Below are positions 12,266 through 23,340 of a stretch of DNA of 64,000 nt, piece after piece. How positions within the stretch are numbered: position 1 is the stretch's first letter; every line of letters starts with the position of its first letter. Under the pieces are notes generated by a model, which worked only from the letters and a program-made list of their open reading frames with translations, was not told the origin of the DNA and did not search any database. Position numbers and translations under genes: made by a program. This stretch comes from Megalobrama amblycephala (lineage: Eukaryota > Chordata > Actinopteri > Cypriniformes > Xenocyprididae), in NCBI RefSeq assembly GCF_018812025.1, contig NC_063061.1:7482711-7546710 (forward strand), in the 5' to 3' direction.

Positions 12266-12482
12266 TATTGACGATGATGTCATTTCCGGAAAAGATTGCT
12301 AGTCTTTGTGAAGCAATGGTGGAGCGAAATAGTTTTTTGTCCATGTAACATTTTTCCAGTTAATTTTGTTATTAAACTTTATCTAAAGAAAGTTTCTGGA
12401 CTACGGAATGTTATTCGAGTTCAAATCACACTCACGCAAGAAGAAACAGGACTGATGAAAATTTAGAAGGATTGCTATCACA

Positions 12483-12725
12483 GTTACCATTTTCTAAAGA
12501 TTCCTCATGTAATTCAAATGTCTTGATTCAAGGTATTGAGCTGGGAATACTTGAAGTACCTCTACATTATGTACATTCAGTCTGACAGTCTGGCCCTGTC
12601 AAAATTGCTGTATGTCCTCAGTTGCCTATTAGAGGAACTGATTTGATCCTCGTCAATGATTTTGCTGGAGAAAAAGTGTTGTCACATCCTGAGGTGATCA
12701 ATGATCCGATTTGTGAACCTCAAAG
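12483..12725 (+). pseudogene. Gmr1-A aspartic protease, C-terminal part
   Basis: After the BEL element the protease continues. The segment RGTDLILVNDFAGEKVL holds the hydrophobic motif near the C-terminus of retroelement proteases, where an ILGND-like sequence is usual. One stop lies near 12585. The frame is interrupted again at 12726 by a MITE. Confidence 0.7.
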
Positions 12726-12976
12726 TAGAGACCTGCGCGAAGCGTATTTTTCAGTCCCACGCCCACCCACTCCCACAGGATTCTGTCCCACTCCCGCAAC
12801 AAAATGTTATCTTGTCCTGCTCCCACCCGCAACATTCATTTTTGCGGGAGTCCCGCAAATCATTTTATTCTCCCGCAACCTGTACACAATAGCATCTTAC
12901 CGTCTGCGCCTGCAGGTGCCCATCAAATCTTGTCCCCTCGTCGCACTCTTTTGCATTGGGTGAGTGCAGGTCTCTA
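12726..12976. mobile_element. hAT MITE, 251 bp, TSD CCTCAAAG
   Basis: Termini TAGAGACCTGC and its inverse bound a non-coding 251-bp element. The exact 8-bp duplication CCTCAAAG lies at 12718-12725 and 12977-12984, the hallmark of hAT insertion. Confidence 0.93.
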
Positions 12977-14394
12977 CCTCAAAGTCCAAAAGACTTGGCT
13001 TCTGAATTCCTCTGTTTCCTATGTGCGCAGTTACGCAAACACAAGCTCATAAGTTTGGAGATGTAGTAGGTCTTTCCAATAGTTTTTTGAATTTGACTAA
13101 CAATGTTGATGATCTCTTAAGTCTTCTGATATTCCTGTATTAAAGCACTCTAAGCCGCTGTCCATGCATTCGAGTGCTGAAGTTGACCTGTCGTTGTTCA
13201 TCAACAGAGAAACATTGGTCACTGAACAACAACAGGATGTTTCTCTTTCTCATTGCCGAATGTCAGTGGTGGGGAAAGACGATTTAGATGAAAGCCCTAT
13301 TGCTTATTTCTGGGATGATGGACTCATGCGCAAGTGATCATCCATTGTTTCTGGATCTGAATGTAATTCAATTTTCAGATCGTGGTACCGGTTAACTCAC
13401 GTCCTCAAGTTTTGAATTTTGCTCATGATTACAATTTTTCTGGTCATTTGGGTATTACGAGACATATAAGCGCATCCTAAGACATTTTGGCCTGGTTTGA
13501 AATCAGATGTAGCGAAATATTGTCGCTCTTGTCATGTGTGAGCCAAATAAGATTATTCCTCCTGCTCCTCTGTGTCCTATTCCTGTTTGTGGGAGAACCA
13601 TTTGAACATCTCACACTAGATTGTGTTGGTCCATTGCCTAAAACAAAAATTGGGCATCAATATTTACTCACAATGATGTGTACAGCTACTTGTTTTCCAG
13701 AGGCTGTACCATTTACACTCACTGAGTACTAAGGCCATTCTCTGATCTTTGATTAAATTCTTTTCTACTTTTGGGTTGCCAAAAATAGTACAGATTGACC
13801 AAGGATCTAACTTTATGTCCAGAGTGTTTAAACAAGTTTTGACTCAACTGAATATAAAACATCATGTGGCTAGTGCCTATCATCCAGAGTCACAAGGCAC
13901 TCTGGAAAGATTTCACCAGACTTTGAAGTCTATGTTACGTACTTATTGCACTGACTCTGCAAAAGACTGGGGCAAAGGCTTACCATTATTGTTGTTTGCT
14001 ATATGTGAAACCACACAAAAATCTTTGGGTTTCAGTCCAGCAGACTTGATTTTTGGACATACTGTCCAAGGTCTGCTAAAAGCTTTTGAAATATAAGTGG
14101 ATGTCTAATTTGACTAATGTGTTGGATTATGTGAGCTCATTTTGTGAGCGTTTGCATAAAGTTTGTGATCTAGCTCATATCTCATTATCGTCTACCCAGG
14201 CGAAAATGAAAGCCCATTTTGATCAAAAGTCTGTTTCTCTCTGTTTTCGGAAAGGTGAAAAAGTCTAAGTTTTGCTACCAATTTAGGGATCTGCTCTGCA
14301 AGCACATTTCTACAGTTGTTGTCGAGTCTTAGCTCAGTGAGACCGACTATGTGATATGCACACTTGACAGAAGGAAGACCCATGTGTGTCATAT
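12977..14394 (+). pseudogene. Gmr1-A integrase, decayed
   Basis: After a poorly preserved spacer (12977-13400) the integrase zinc-binding region appears as HDYNFSGHLGITRHI. The catalytic core follows: FEHLTLDCVGPLPKTK (first Asp, about 13620), KIVQIDQGSNFMSRVF (second Asp, about 13795) and SQGTLERFHQTLKSML (Glu, about 13910). A C-terminal segment with AKMKAHFDQKS follows in another frame. Several stops and frame changes are present. It lies upstream of RT, so the pol order is protease-integrase-RT. The frame is cut at 14394. Confidence 0.85.
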
Positions 14395-16231
14395 GTGACC
14401 CGCTCTGGCGAAATGAGTCGGAAGTCGCAACGTTCTATTTTAAGATATGGGCTAATAATGTGGAAAAACAATGAAAAAAATAGATTTTTTTTTTTTTAAG
14501 CTAATTTCAAAGAACAGACTTTCAAAAATAATCTCCCAAAGTTTCGTAGTCCAGATAATTGAGTAAAGGTATTTAAATGGCTATTAAATTTGACATGGTT
14601 TTACTAAATTCGCTGGAAATGAACTTCTCAACTCCTCTCGTCACTTATAAGCATTTCCCGGTATCCCCTGAAACGTCATTATCTCTGCTCTACAAATATG
14701 GTGTTACATGTTGTATAGAACCAATCGAACAGCTTAGAAATGTAAACACACTGACCTAAACGCTGATTTTTAACAATGGGAAGCCCCGTTTCGACTGGCA
14801 GGCACGCGATCGGTCCAGCCATCCTCCTGTCAGACTAGCGCGCCTTATAAAATAAAACTCCCATTTGTGTGTCTCTCTTTAAAAGCCAATAAAAATTTAA
14901 TCCATATAGGTAGCACAAAAATTCTTTTTGCATACAAAACCAAAGACTTTAAACTTTCATATCAAGCCTCCAACATGCTTCTGTTGTGTTGTTTTCACCC
15001 TCTGATGAGTCTGAGTAATATGCGTTTACAACAAAAATAGCAGCAGCTAACTGAATACAAGTATGTATATTTCACGTGCTCATAACTTCATGAAAAATGC
15101 ACAGATCATAAAAATGGCACAACAATATTTAAAGCCGATTCTCAAGATTAAAATGAATCCAAAATCAATATAATATATTGCGATGATCACAAGATATTAC
15201 TCACGGAATGATTTAACATACTTAGCTAAAAACATGTCTCTCATCTCTCCGGGATGCAGTGTGTATCCAGTGTTCTCAGAACCATTCATGTTCGTTTTCC
15301 AACGTGGAATAACACAAAATAGATATCATTTTAAAGCTTAGAATCTCATCCTTTTAATGCATCTAACCATTTTGAAAAACTCCTAACGAGTGCTGAGAAG
15401 CACCTCTAAACCGGAGTTTACCGCCCATTGGCACCACCTGGCTGCGGAAAAAATGAACAACAATTTTTCAAACTATTCTTTATGCTATCACCACGAAATT
15501 TGAACCAGATGCAGCTCACATATAGGAGAGCATCACCAAAAAATATTTTTTTTAGCGATTTTATTGTGTTCCTGAGTTATTCCATGTCAAATAATAAAAA
15601 AGAAAAATGATTTAAAAAAAAAAAAGTATACATAATTTTGTCTTTTATCAGCTGTTTCTCAGCAAGAAAATGTCCAAATGTAATGTAATTTATATTTTCT
15701 TAAAATGTTTTCTATCAAATGATACCTACCTTTTGACTCTCCTTGCTAGAGTTTTGGAGTTATGAGTCTTTACTTTTGTGTGTGTCGCTCAGAAAAAAAG
15801 AAAAGAAAAAAAAAAGAAAAAAAAACTCTAAAAAAGCCTTCAGGTCTTAAAGGTTTAATTCAAATAAATACTTTCAAATAATTTGAGCTTCAACCTGGTT
15901 TAGCATTTATATATATAAAAATGTCTTTGGTCAAATTAAGCTGTAAAATAAATAGTTTATCCCTTTAAATGCAATGGATTTTGAAAGATATCAACAAAAA
16001 AACAGGCAAAAAAAACTTTAAAAGCGATTTTCTCAGGTTTTCAATTGGAAAAAGAGGGCAGACGACCATAATTCAAATGGGTATATCTTTAAAACCATTC
16101 AAGGTATGACTTTGACTATATCATTATATATCAATATCATTTTAAAGCTTATTGTCTCATCTTTCCATTGATACCAAAATCTCAATTTTGAAATTTGGGT
16201 CACTGTGACTCATTTTGCTGGATCAGGTCAC
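14395..16231. mobile_element. 1.84-kb TIR element of unknown superfamily, TSD ATAT
   Basis: The ends GTGACCCGCTCTGGCGAAAT and, inverted, GTGACCTGATCCAGCAAAAT match at 20 of 25 positions when extended to GAGTC. ATAT flanks it at 14391-14394 and 16232-16235, and excision rejoins the Gmr1-A frame. It has A- and T-rich interior tracts and no recognisable transposase. The terminal sequence does not let me name a superfamily. Confidence 0.75.
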
Positions 16232-16546
16232 ATATTAATATGTTGAAACCGAATGTGATGTGAGACAATGACAAAGAATCTAATAGCCCTATTGTTTCAG
16301 TTGCTTCTGTGCATTCAACATATTGTCCAGATGAGGATGGTTTGACTCTACAAAATATTCCTGTGACTGGTATGCGATTGCAGAATTCACAAATTCTGGC
16401 AGATTTAGAATCATTTCTGTCATATCTGCCTGATATACAGTCTCACTCTGCTCTTTTCTCAGATGTACCTTCTCGTACTACTGCTGCATATCACGATATT
16501 GAGGTAGGAGATCATTCTCCGATTAAGCAGCATGCTTATCATTTAA
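16232..16546 (+). pseudogene. Gmr1-A linker between integrase and RT
   Basis: After the 1.84-kb insertion the frame reads through a linker and reaches TAAYHDIEVGDHSPIKQHAY (about 16480-16540), the usual lead-in to a Ty3-type RT domain. It stops at the TTAA target at 16543-16546 and resumes at 19189. Confidence 0.7.
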
Positions 16547-17229
16547 CCCTCAGGGGTCTGAGGCTGATTTGGGGCCTGGAGAAGTTTTGACATGCCCTGA
16601 CATTTGTGCTTTTTTCAGTTGTTCATAAACATATTAATAACAAAAGTGTCATTACACTGTATTCAGCACAAACTAGGCTACAATAATATGTAAGGAACAT
16701 GTATTTACATGTTTGAATTTTTGAAGGAATAACGTTTATGCGTGGTTATTGAAAAAACAAAAAACTTAAGTCACTGAAATAAAGCCAAAAAATATATATT
16801 AAATCTGTGTTCACAAGACTTCTGGGTATTGGAGGTTGTAGACTGGAGTTTTGCTTCAAAATTATGTAAAAATTATCATTCCTACTCCTTCATATAAAAC
16901 AATAGAGAGATTTAAATTTTCTAAAACATCTTTGGTCAAGAAACACAGTTTGCGTGGAGGCGTGAATAATCATGAATAATGGGTGATTCTCACCTGAGAA
17001 GACAAAAGATCCTCATAAAAGAGCTCTAATGACCTGCATAAATAATGAGGCCTTTCAGTCAGATAGGCTTTGAAAAAACCCTCTGTTGATCATGTCTCAA
17101 GCTCATCATAATGTAAATCAAACAACAGAAAAAACAGCAATACTGTGAAATATTATTACAATTTAAAATAATGGTATTCTATTATTAAAATATAATGCAT
17201 TTCTATGATACAAAGTGTCTGAACAGTTA

Positions 17230-18689
17230 CAGTTGTGGCCAGAATTATTAGACCCCTTCATAAATATGATCAAAGATGACTCTAAAAATAAATCTGCATT
17301 GTTTATCCTTTTGATCTTTAATTGATAAAATTAGCAAAAATCTAACCTTTCATTGAAGGTAAAGAATTGAAAGTGTGGGGGGGAATAACATTAAGAAATA
17401 AATGTTTTTCTCCAAAACACGTTGCCCACAATTATTAGCACCCTTTTATTCAATACTTTTTGCAACCTCCTTTTGCCAAGAGAAAATCTCTGAGTCTTCT
17501 TCTATAATGCCTGATGAGTTTGGAGAACACCTGAGAAGAGATCAGAGATCATTCCTTCATACAGAATCTCTCCAGATCCTTCAGATTCCAGCTCCATGTT
17601 GGTGCTTCTTCTCTTCAGTTCACTCCATTCATTCTCTTTAGGGTTCATGTCAGGGGACTGGGATGGCCATGTCAGAAGCTTCATTTTGTGCTCAGTGACA
17701 CATTTTTGTGCTGGTTTTGATGTTTGTTTTGGATCATTGTCCCGACGGATGATCCAACCACAGCCCATTATAAGATTTCTAGCAGAAGCGGTCAGGTTTT
17801 GATTTTTTATCTGTTAGTATTTGATAGAATCCATGATACGATATATCTGAACAAGTTGTCCAGGACCTCCAGCACAAAAATAGGCCCACAACATTAAAGA
17901 TCCAGCAGTATATTTAACTGTGGACATGGGGCACTTTTTATCCATGTGTGCACCAAACCCATCTGGTGGGTTTGCTGCCAGAAAGCTCTTTTTTAGTTTC
18001 ATCTGACCATAGAAGCCGGTCCCGTTTGAAGTTCCAGTCTTGACTGACAACTGAATATGCTGGAGATTGTTTCTGGATGAGAGCAGAGGATTTTTCTTGA
18101 AACCATTAGGATGATTTAGACACACATCCTCTTTCAGTCAGATTTGTAACATCTTTAGTTGATTGGAACTTCTCAATTATTGCCCTGATAGTGGAAATGG
18201 AGATTTTCAATGCTTCAGCTATTTTCTTACAGCCACTTTCTATTTTGTGAAGCTCGACAATCATTTGCTACACATCAGAACTATATTCTTTGGTTTTTCA
18301 CAATGTGATGAATGATTAAGGGAATTTGGCATTTGTGTTTCTTCATGTTTATACTCCTGTGCAACAGGAAGTCATGGCTGGACAATTTCATGTTCATGAT
18401 CACCCTGGTGAGCTAAAAAAATTTAAATATGAATGGGAATATACTTCAGAGATATTTTACTCATAAAAAATTCTAGGGGTGCTAATAATTGTGGGCAACG
18501 TGTTTTGGAGAAAAACATTTATTTCTTAATGCTATTTTCCCCCCACTTTCAATTCTTTACCTTCAATGAAAGGTTAGATTTTTGCTAATTTTATGAATTA
18601 AAGATCAAAAGGATAAACAATGCAGATTTATTTTTAGAGTCATCTTTGATCATATTTATGAAGGGGTCTAATAATTCTGGCCACAACTG
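17230..18689 (-). mobile_element. Tc1-like element, copy 2 (internally deleted)
   Basis: It has the same CAGTTGTGGCC termini as copy 1, flanked by TA (17228-17229 and 18690-18691). At 1460 bp it is about 149 bp shorter, mostly because a segment between the helix-turn-helix region and the first catalytic Asp is missing. The transposase runs on the minus strand. Confidence 0.92.
17443..18264 (-). pseudogene. Tc1-like transposase, copy 2
   Basis: The minus-strand frame starts at an ATG at 18264 and contains the same motifs as copy 1: the first Asp in GFYGQMKL-type altered context, IIRRDNDPKQTSK, and WPSQSPDMNPKENEW with the third acidic residue retained as Glu. A deletion of roughly 140 bp removes the part joining the DNA-binding and catalytic regions. 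Frame changes are also present, so it is dead. Confidence 0.78.
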
Positions 18690-19192
18690 TATGCATGTAT
18701 TGACTGAATTTGCCTCTGAATAGCGCTCCCTCCGTGGGCGTGGCCGCATTAGCAGATAATGAGCTGAATCAAGGACTTCTGACATGGCTCTCTTTTCATA
18801 CAGATTACATAAACACAGAAGGTTTGTTTTCGATTTGACTTACACGATTTAAAACCTGACATTTCAAAGTTTCTTTAGACACAAGTATAATTTTTTTGTG
18901 ATTAGTATTCACTAAGTTACAGTTCATTTTCTGAGAACTATCAGATTGGACTTCGTTCAGAGGGAGACGAGAGATCATGCATCATGTTAGTTTTCTTTAT
19001 TTTATAAAAAGCACAACATTTTGTTTTTACTCTGAGTGTACACAAATAAAACAAGATATTCCACAGATTAAAATGGTGTGTAGCTCTTAATTGTATGTGC
19101 AACATTGACGGAGTATTTTGAGTCTCTTTCACACTGGTTAGAAAAAAAACGCGGTGATCACGCCGGCGTGACCGCCGACCCTAGGGAGTTAA

Positions 19193-19926
19193 ATCTAACT
19201 AAACGTTAATGCAATCTGAGATAAAGTATCTTCTTGACAATGGTAATAGTAACAGTCCATGGAGTTCACCATGTCTGCTTGCCCCTAACAGTGATTCGTT
19301 CAGTTCAACTGTGTGGATAAATTGGGTTTGGCTGTGTTTGTTACTAAATTGGACTTGCTTAAGGGTTACTGGCAGGTACCCTTAACACCTCGGGCTGCGA
19401 AATACTACTAGAGTACACCGTTATGGCTTTCGGCCTTCGAAATGCTCCGGACACATTTCAGCGCCTTATGAGTTCTGTATTAGCCGATGTATCTAACTGT
19501 GAGGCATATTTAGATGACATTGTGATTTATTCCTCCACTTGGGATGATCATTTAAAAACCCTTCACACTGTCTTTGACCCTTCACACTTTGTCGTTTGCA
19601 AAGGGCTTCGCTTACAGTTAACCTCACAAAATGTGAGTTTGGTAAAGCCACTGTAACTTGGGAAAGCAGGTGGGTCAATTCTCCCAGTTTCTGCCAAAGT
19701 GCAAGCTATCCTAGATTTTCCTATGCCCAGAATTAAAAGATAACTGAGATGGTTCTTAGGCATAGTGGGTTATTACCGTGGGTTTTGTCCCAATTTTTCA
19801 GATGTTGTTTTGCCTCTTACAAATTTGCTTGGTCAATCTCAATTTTGTTTGGTCTGATTTGTGTCAAACAGCTTTTGAATCGGTTAAATTTTTTATGTAG
19901 CACCCCTGTTAATTGCCCCGAATTTT
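19193..19926 (+). pseudogene. Gmr1-A reverse transcriptase, decayed
   Basis: The early RT motifs are scrambled by stops (19200-19410). Then a clean stretch reads EYTVMAFGLRNAPDTFQRLM and the catalytic AYLDDIVIYSS box (about 19504-19536), followed by WDDHLKTLHTVF. This is a Ty3-type RT palm with the YxDD motif intact. Frames change again near 19590 and 19680 in the connection region before RNase H. Confidence 0.82.
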
Positions 19927-20280
19927 GTGTTGCCTTTCAAAATTGATGTGGATGCTAGCACTACTGTAGCTGGTGCTGCGCTCTTACAAGAAGATAAGCA
20001 CGGCATGGATCATCCCGTGTGCTACTTTTCGAAAAAGTTTCTGAAACATCAGCTGCATTATAGTACTATCGAAAAAGAAGCTCTAGCATTATTACTATAT
20101 CTTCAACACTTTGAAGAGTACGTTGGCTCCATTTCATTGCCAGTGAAGGTTTTTACTAATCATAATCCAATAACCTTTCTTGCAAGAATTCGAAACTCTA
20201 ATCAATGCATTATGCGGTGGGCATTGATCGTACAAGAGTTTGTTATCTGAAAGGAAAAGAAAATGTGTAAGCAGATGCAT
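19927..20280 (+). pseudogene. Gmr1-A RNase H
   Basis: An open segment of about 107 codons reads IDVDASTTVAGAALLQED, PVCYFSKKFLKHQLHYST, IEKEALALLLYLQHFEEYV and VKVFTNHNPITFLARI. These are the DAS, catalytic Glu and TDHxPL-type motifs of Ty3 RNase H, with the usual Asp of the last motif changed to Asn. It ends at a stop near 20250. The 3' LTR begins about 50 bp later. Confidence 0.82.
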
Positions 20281-20328
20281 TGTCACACTCTGTATAGGGA
20301 TGATGTTTATTCTTAGTAGGGGGTGGGG

Positions 20329-21060
20329 TGTTATGGAATTGTGTAATTCTGTATATTATGTTTCTGTATATTATGTTTTGATTCTGTATATTGCGTTCAG
20401 ATTTGGGTATATTTTGTTTTTTTTTCTGTTATTGCTATTTCTATGTGTGTTCTTTTTTATTTGTTTGTAGGATCCCGTAATCAGCTGTGGGATGGCTCCA
20501 CCTCTCTCTGCAGGGATTGGATCATGACGATTGATTGAGGGTTTAAAACCATCTTTTCCGCTCCCTGAAGTGGAGCTGTTGCGATTCCGGGCTGGTCGCA
20601 CTTCTGTCTCCTCTCCAGCCACCAGACCACACTTATACATTATTCCGATTCTGTTACATTCTTTTCTTTTCAGTGACGGTGTTCTGTTGGGTTGACCTGC
20701 CCTTTTCTTTGAAATTATGTTTGCTCTGTTTTTCTTAGTGTAGTTAGGGTAATTTGTTGGATTTTGATTTGGATATTTTGAGGGAAGTTAGTTTGGATCT
20801 TTTTGTTTATTACCTGTTTTGTTTGTTATTTTGGGCCTTGGGTCTTCCTGATATTTATACACACACTGGTTTATGTTACCCTGGAAATTCTCAAATGTTT
20901 ATTTTCTTAATCTTTTTTTTCATCTTAATAAAACGTTAATTGTTTTTGAATCTTGAATTCAGTGGTTTCTTTTTGGTCTGATGACTGGACGGGGGGAGGC
21001 ATTTTTCTTTTTCTTTTTATTTGTTATGATTTAACCTAGATGGATCGCAATATCACAACA
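20329..21060 (+). repeat. Gmr1-A 3' LTR with polypurine tract
   Basis: A purine-rich AGTAGGGGGTGGGG at 20315-20328 precedes TGTTATGG. The LTR ends ATCACAACA at 21060, giving TGTT/AACA inverted ends and a length of 732 bp. AATAAAA near 20928 is a likely poly(A) signal. No 5' partner is in the window. Confidence 0.75.
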
Positions 21061-21129
21061 TTAATATGTTCCTGAGACTTAAGCAGTTAATAGTAGTAAC
21101 TGAAGAGTTAATTTAGTACTACTCGTTTG

Positions 21130-22120
21130 CAGGCACGTGCACAGGTAGGGCTCAACCTGTGCAGATCACATGCCCTTTTTGTCCTTACACTCCGAAGTGC
21201 CCTTTTTTTGGAGGTGTTTTATTTTATTTATTCATTTTCTTCAATAAATCAATGCTATTGGTCACCCTTTAAGCATGTCTGACTGATTTACAAATATATT
21301 TAGCCTAATAAAAGGTATTAAAAAGAGCTTGTGACAAAATCGTTTTGGTTCCGCTCAAACTGTCAGTCAAACCTCTTAACTCCACCCCCTGAGTGCCGCG
21401 AACTGAAGTTCCACAGCAGAGCAGCTGAACGTCTTGCAACGGTAAATAAATATCTTGTTGTTTGAATAATTAGGCTACAAGTCGTTGTCTTTACGAAAGA
21501 AACACTAGTATGTCTATAAAGTTTCATATTTTATGCATTTGAGGCCTGAGACCAGCGGCGGAGAGAGAGAGAGAGGGGGCTAGCATTTGCCATCTAAGTT
21601 AGTCATAGCCAATAGCATACAAATAGCATTAAATAGCCTGTGCATACAGTAGTATTACATCTTTTATAAATTGAGATTTTGGCCAAACGTATTTTACAAC
21701 CGGAAAAACTGAGCGCTCATAACCTATTGATGATGACGTAGCCTAATGTGATGATGTTTTTGCACATTGCACATTTCCACACATATAACTGCATTTGACT
21801 TTGACACAAAGCGAGTGATCCTCGTCAGCTAGGTAAAATATATTTCTAAGAAATTTCTTATTTGATTTATGATGGCTATCTGCTGATACACTTAATTCAT
21901 TAACATTTAATCATATTATATAAGGTCACACAGTATGGTTAATGTTTACGATGTTAAGTATTTGCTATATATATATATATATATATATATAACTGTCATT
22001 AATAGTGAATAAATATAAAGCTTTTGATACTATTATTTTGTGTTATTTATTGGGGTTGGGGGGGGGGTGCCCTTTTTTAGTTTCGGCACATGCCACTCAA
22101 AAGGTCTGTGCACGGCCCTG
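21130..22120. mobile_element. hAT MITE, 991 bp, TSD CTCGTTTG
   Basis: The 8-bp duplication CTCGTTTG occurs at 21122-21129 and 22121-22128. The ends CAGGCACGTGCACAGG and, inverted, CAGGGCCGTGCACAGA match at 13 of 16 positions. It is non-coding and contains an AT dinucleotide run at 21965-21992. Confidence 0.93.
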
Positions 22121-22198
22121 CTCGTTTGTCTGGCATAGTTACCTCTTAATGACAGACCATTCCTCTAAAGTGTTACAACAGGCCCTAGTCTGTCAGTA

Positions 22199-22640
22199 TA
22201 GTCAAGTCACCTTTATTTTTATAGCGCTTAATACAATACAGATTGATTCAAAGCAGCTTCACAGTAATCAACAGGAAAATAAAGAAAAATGATGCAAACT
22301 TCATCAAATATGAGACAAATTCTGCTGTAAAGAAACTCTACTGAAGCTGATTATTAAATGAGTTCAATTCAGCAATAAGCAGCTCTATAACAGTGCTGAT
22401 GGTGCAGATTCAGCTATAAATCAGCTCAACAGAAGACAATAGTGTCATGATTCAGATCAATTATGTTCAAGTTTTGTTCTCATCCATTAGTGTCAGTGCA
22501 GTCAAATTGATCAATTTACTGAATATTAATTGTTTTATAACCCCAACTACGCAAGCCAAAGGTGACAGTGGCAAGGAACCCAAACTCCAACTGCAGAAAG
22601 AAATGGAGAAAAAAACTTGGGAGAAACCAGGCTCAAGTTT
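22199..22640 (+). repeat. Interspersed cyprinid repeat (family R1), copy 1
   Basis: The segment starting AGTCAAGTCACCTTTATTTT and ending near CTTGGGAGAAACCAGGCTCA shares order and sequence with 51626-52050. I recall this family as abundant in cyprinids but cannot name it. There is no coding content. Confidence 0.65.
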
Positions 22641-23180
22641 CCTCACAGTATAGGGAAGAACACCTCAAGGGCCATCAAGCTGAACACTGGCGCCCCACAG
22701 GGCAATGTGCTCTGTCCTCTGTTGTTCACCCTTCTCACCCATTACTGTGTTGCCCTGCACAGCTCAAATCAGATCATCAAATCTTTGGATGATACAACAG
22801 TGGTTGGTCTTTTCAGCAACAAAGATGAGATTGCATACATAGCAGAGGACAATCGGCTGATGGACTTGTGCAGCAACAACAACATGTCTCTAAATGTTGA
22901 CATAATTGATGACATGATTGACATCAGGAGAACCTGTCACCCACAATCACTTGAACATAAACAGGTCTGTTGTGGAGAGAGTTCACAGCCTATCTCCCTT
23001 CCCCCTTTCTCACCACCAGAGAAAGTATTCTCTGCAGCTACATCACTGTCTGATTTAGGAACTCCAGTGTCTCTTACTGTAAGCCCCTACAACAGATAGT
23101 GAAGACAATGAAGAAGATCTTTGAAGTTTACCTTTGTCCTCACAAAGAGCTCTTTGACAAACACTTCATCCTGCCAAGCG
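22641..23180 (+). pseudogene. Non-LTR retrotransposon (LINE) RT fragment
   Basis: The frame reads PQGNVLCPLLFTLLTHYCVA then QIIKSLDDTTVVGLFSNKDE and LMDLCSNNNMSLNVD. This is the pattern of the L2/CR1/Rex-type LINE RT palm, in which the catalytic box is normally (F/Y)ADD; here it reads SLDD. About 40 codons later the frame jumps into downstream sequence (ERVHSLSP-type context near 22975), so a deletion has removed part of the 3' half. The clade within LINEs is uncertain. Confidence 0.7.
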
Positions 23181-23340
23181 TCTAGCATTATTGCTGACAC
23201 CTCACACCCTAAATGCCCTCTTTCACATCCCCAGCTGCTTTGACACGTGTGCTGACTACAGCACGTGTTATTCTTTTGATTTCACTTATGCACATATATT
23301 GTTGTTTACAAATTGTTTACACCTTGTGTCACTTGTTGCC

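Larger units (their letters stand above)
3777..12482 (+). mobile_element. BEL/Pao LTR retrotransposon with GTTAC duplication
   Basis: Two LTRs bound the element. The 5' LTR starts TGTAAGAGCC at 3777 and the 3' LTR starts TGCAAGAGCC at 10539; both end in TATCACA. The target GTTAC occurs at 3772-3776 and 12483-12487, and excising the element restores the interrupted protease frame. Internal coding matches BEL/Pao gag and pol. The region between gag and the middle of RT is deleted. Two DNA transposons are nested inside (7646-9912 and 10657-12265). The LTRs differ at several bases and by an indel of about 20 bp, so the insertion is old. Confidence 0.9.
10539..12482 (+). repeat. BEL/Pao 3' LTR, split by a Tc1-like element
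   Basis: The LTR starts TGCAAGAGCC at 10539 right after the purine-rich TTAGGGGCCAGATG, runs to 10656, is interrupted, and resumes at 12266 with TATTGACGATGATG, ending TATCACA at 12482. Without the insert it is about 330 bp. Confidence 0.88.
16547..19188 (-). mobile_element. piggyBac-like non-autonomous element, copy B (TTAA)
   Basis: TTAA at 16543-16546 and 19189-19192 flank the element. Its left end (CCCTCAGGGGTCTGAGG) matches the inverted right end of copy A, so it lies in the opposite orientation. Segments such as the region near 18710-18800 match the inverse of copy A near 8040-8130. The interior differs from copy A and holds a Tc1-like insertion at 17230-18689. No transposase is seen. 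Confidence 0.85.
2376..21060 (+). mobile_element. Gmr1-A: old, heavily nested Ty3-like retrotransposon with integrase before RT
   Basis: Pieces of one plus-strand element can be read in order across several insertions: gag (2455), zinc knuckle (3507), protease (3641-3776 then 12483), integrase (about 13400-14390), linker (16232-16546), RT (19193), RNase H (19927), polypurine tract and 3' LTR (20329). Removing each insertion together with one copy of its target duplication rejoins the coding sequence. Integrase lies upstream of RT, the order known from the Gmr1 group of deuterostome Ty3-like elements. The 5' LTR is absent; the minus-strand LTR ends exactly where the leader begins. Many stops and frameshifts show it is dead. 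Confidence 0.8.
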
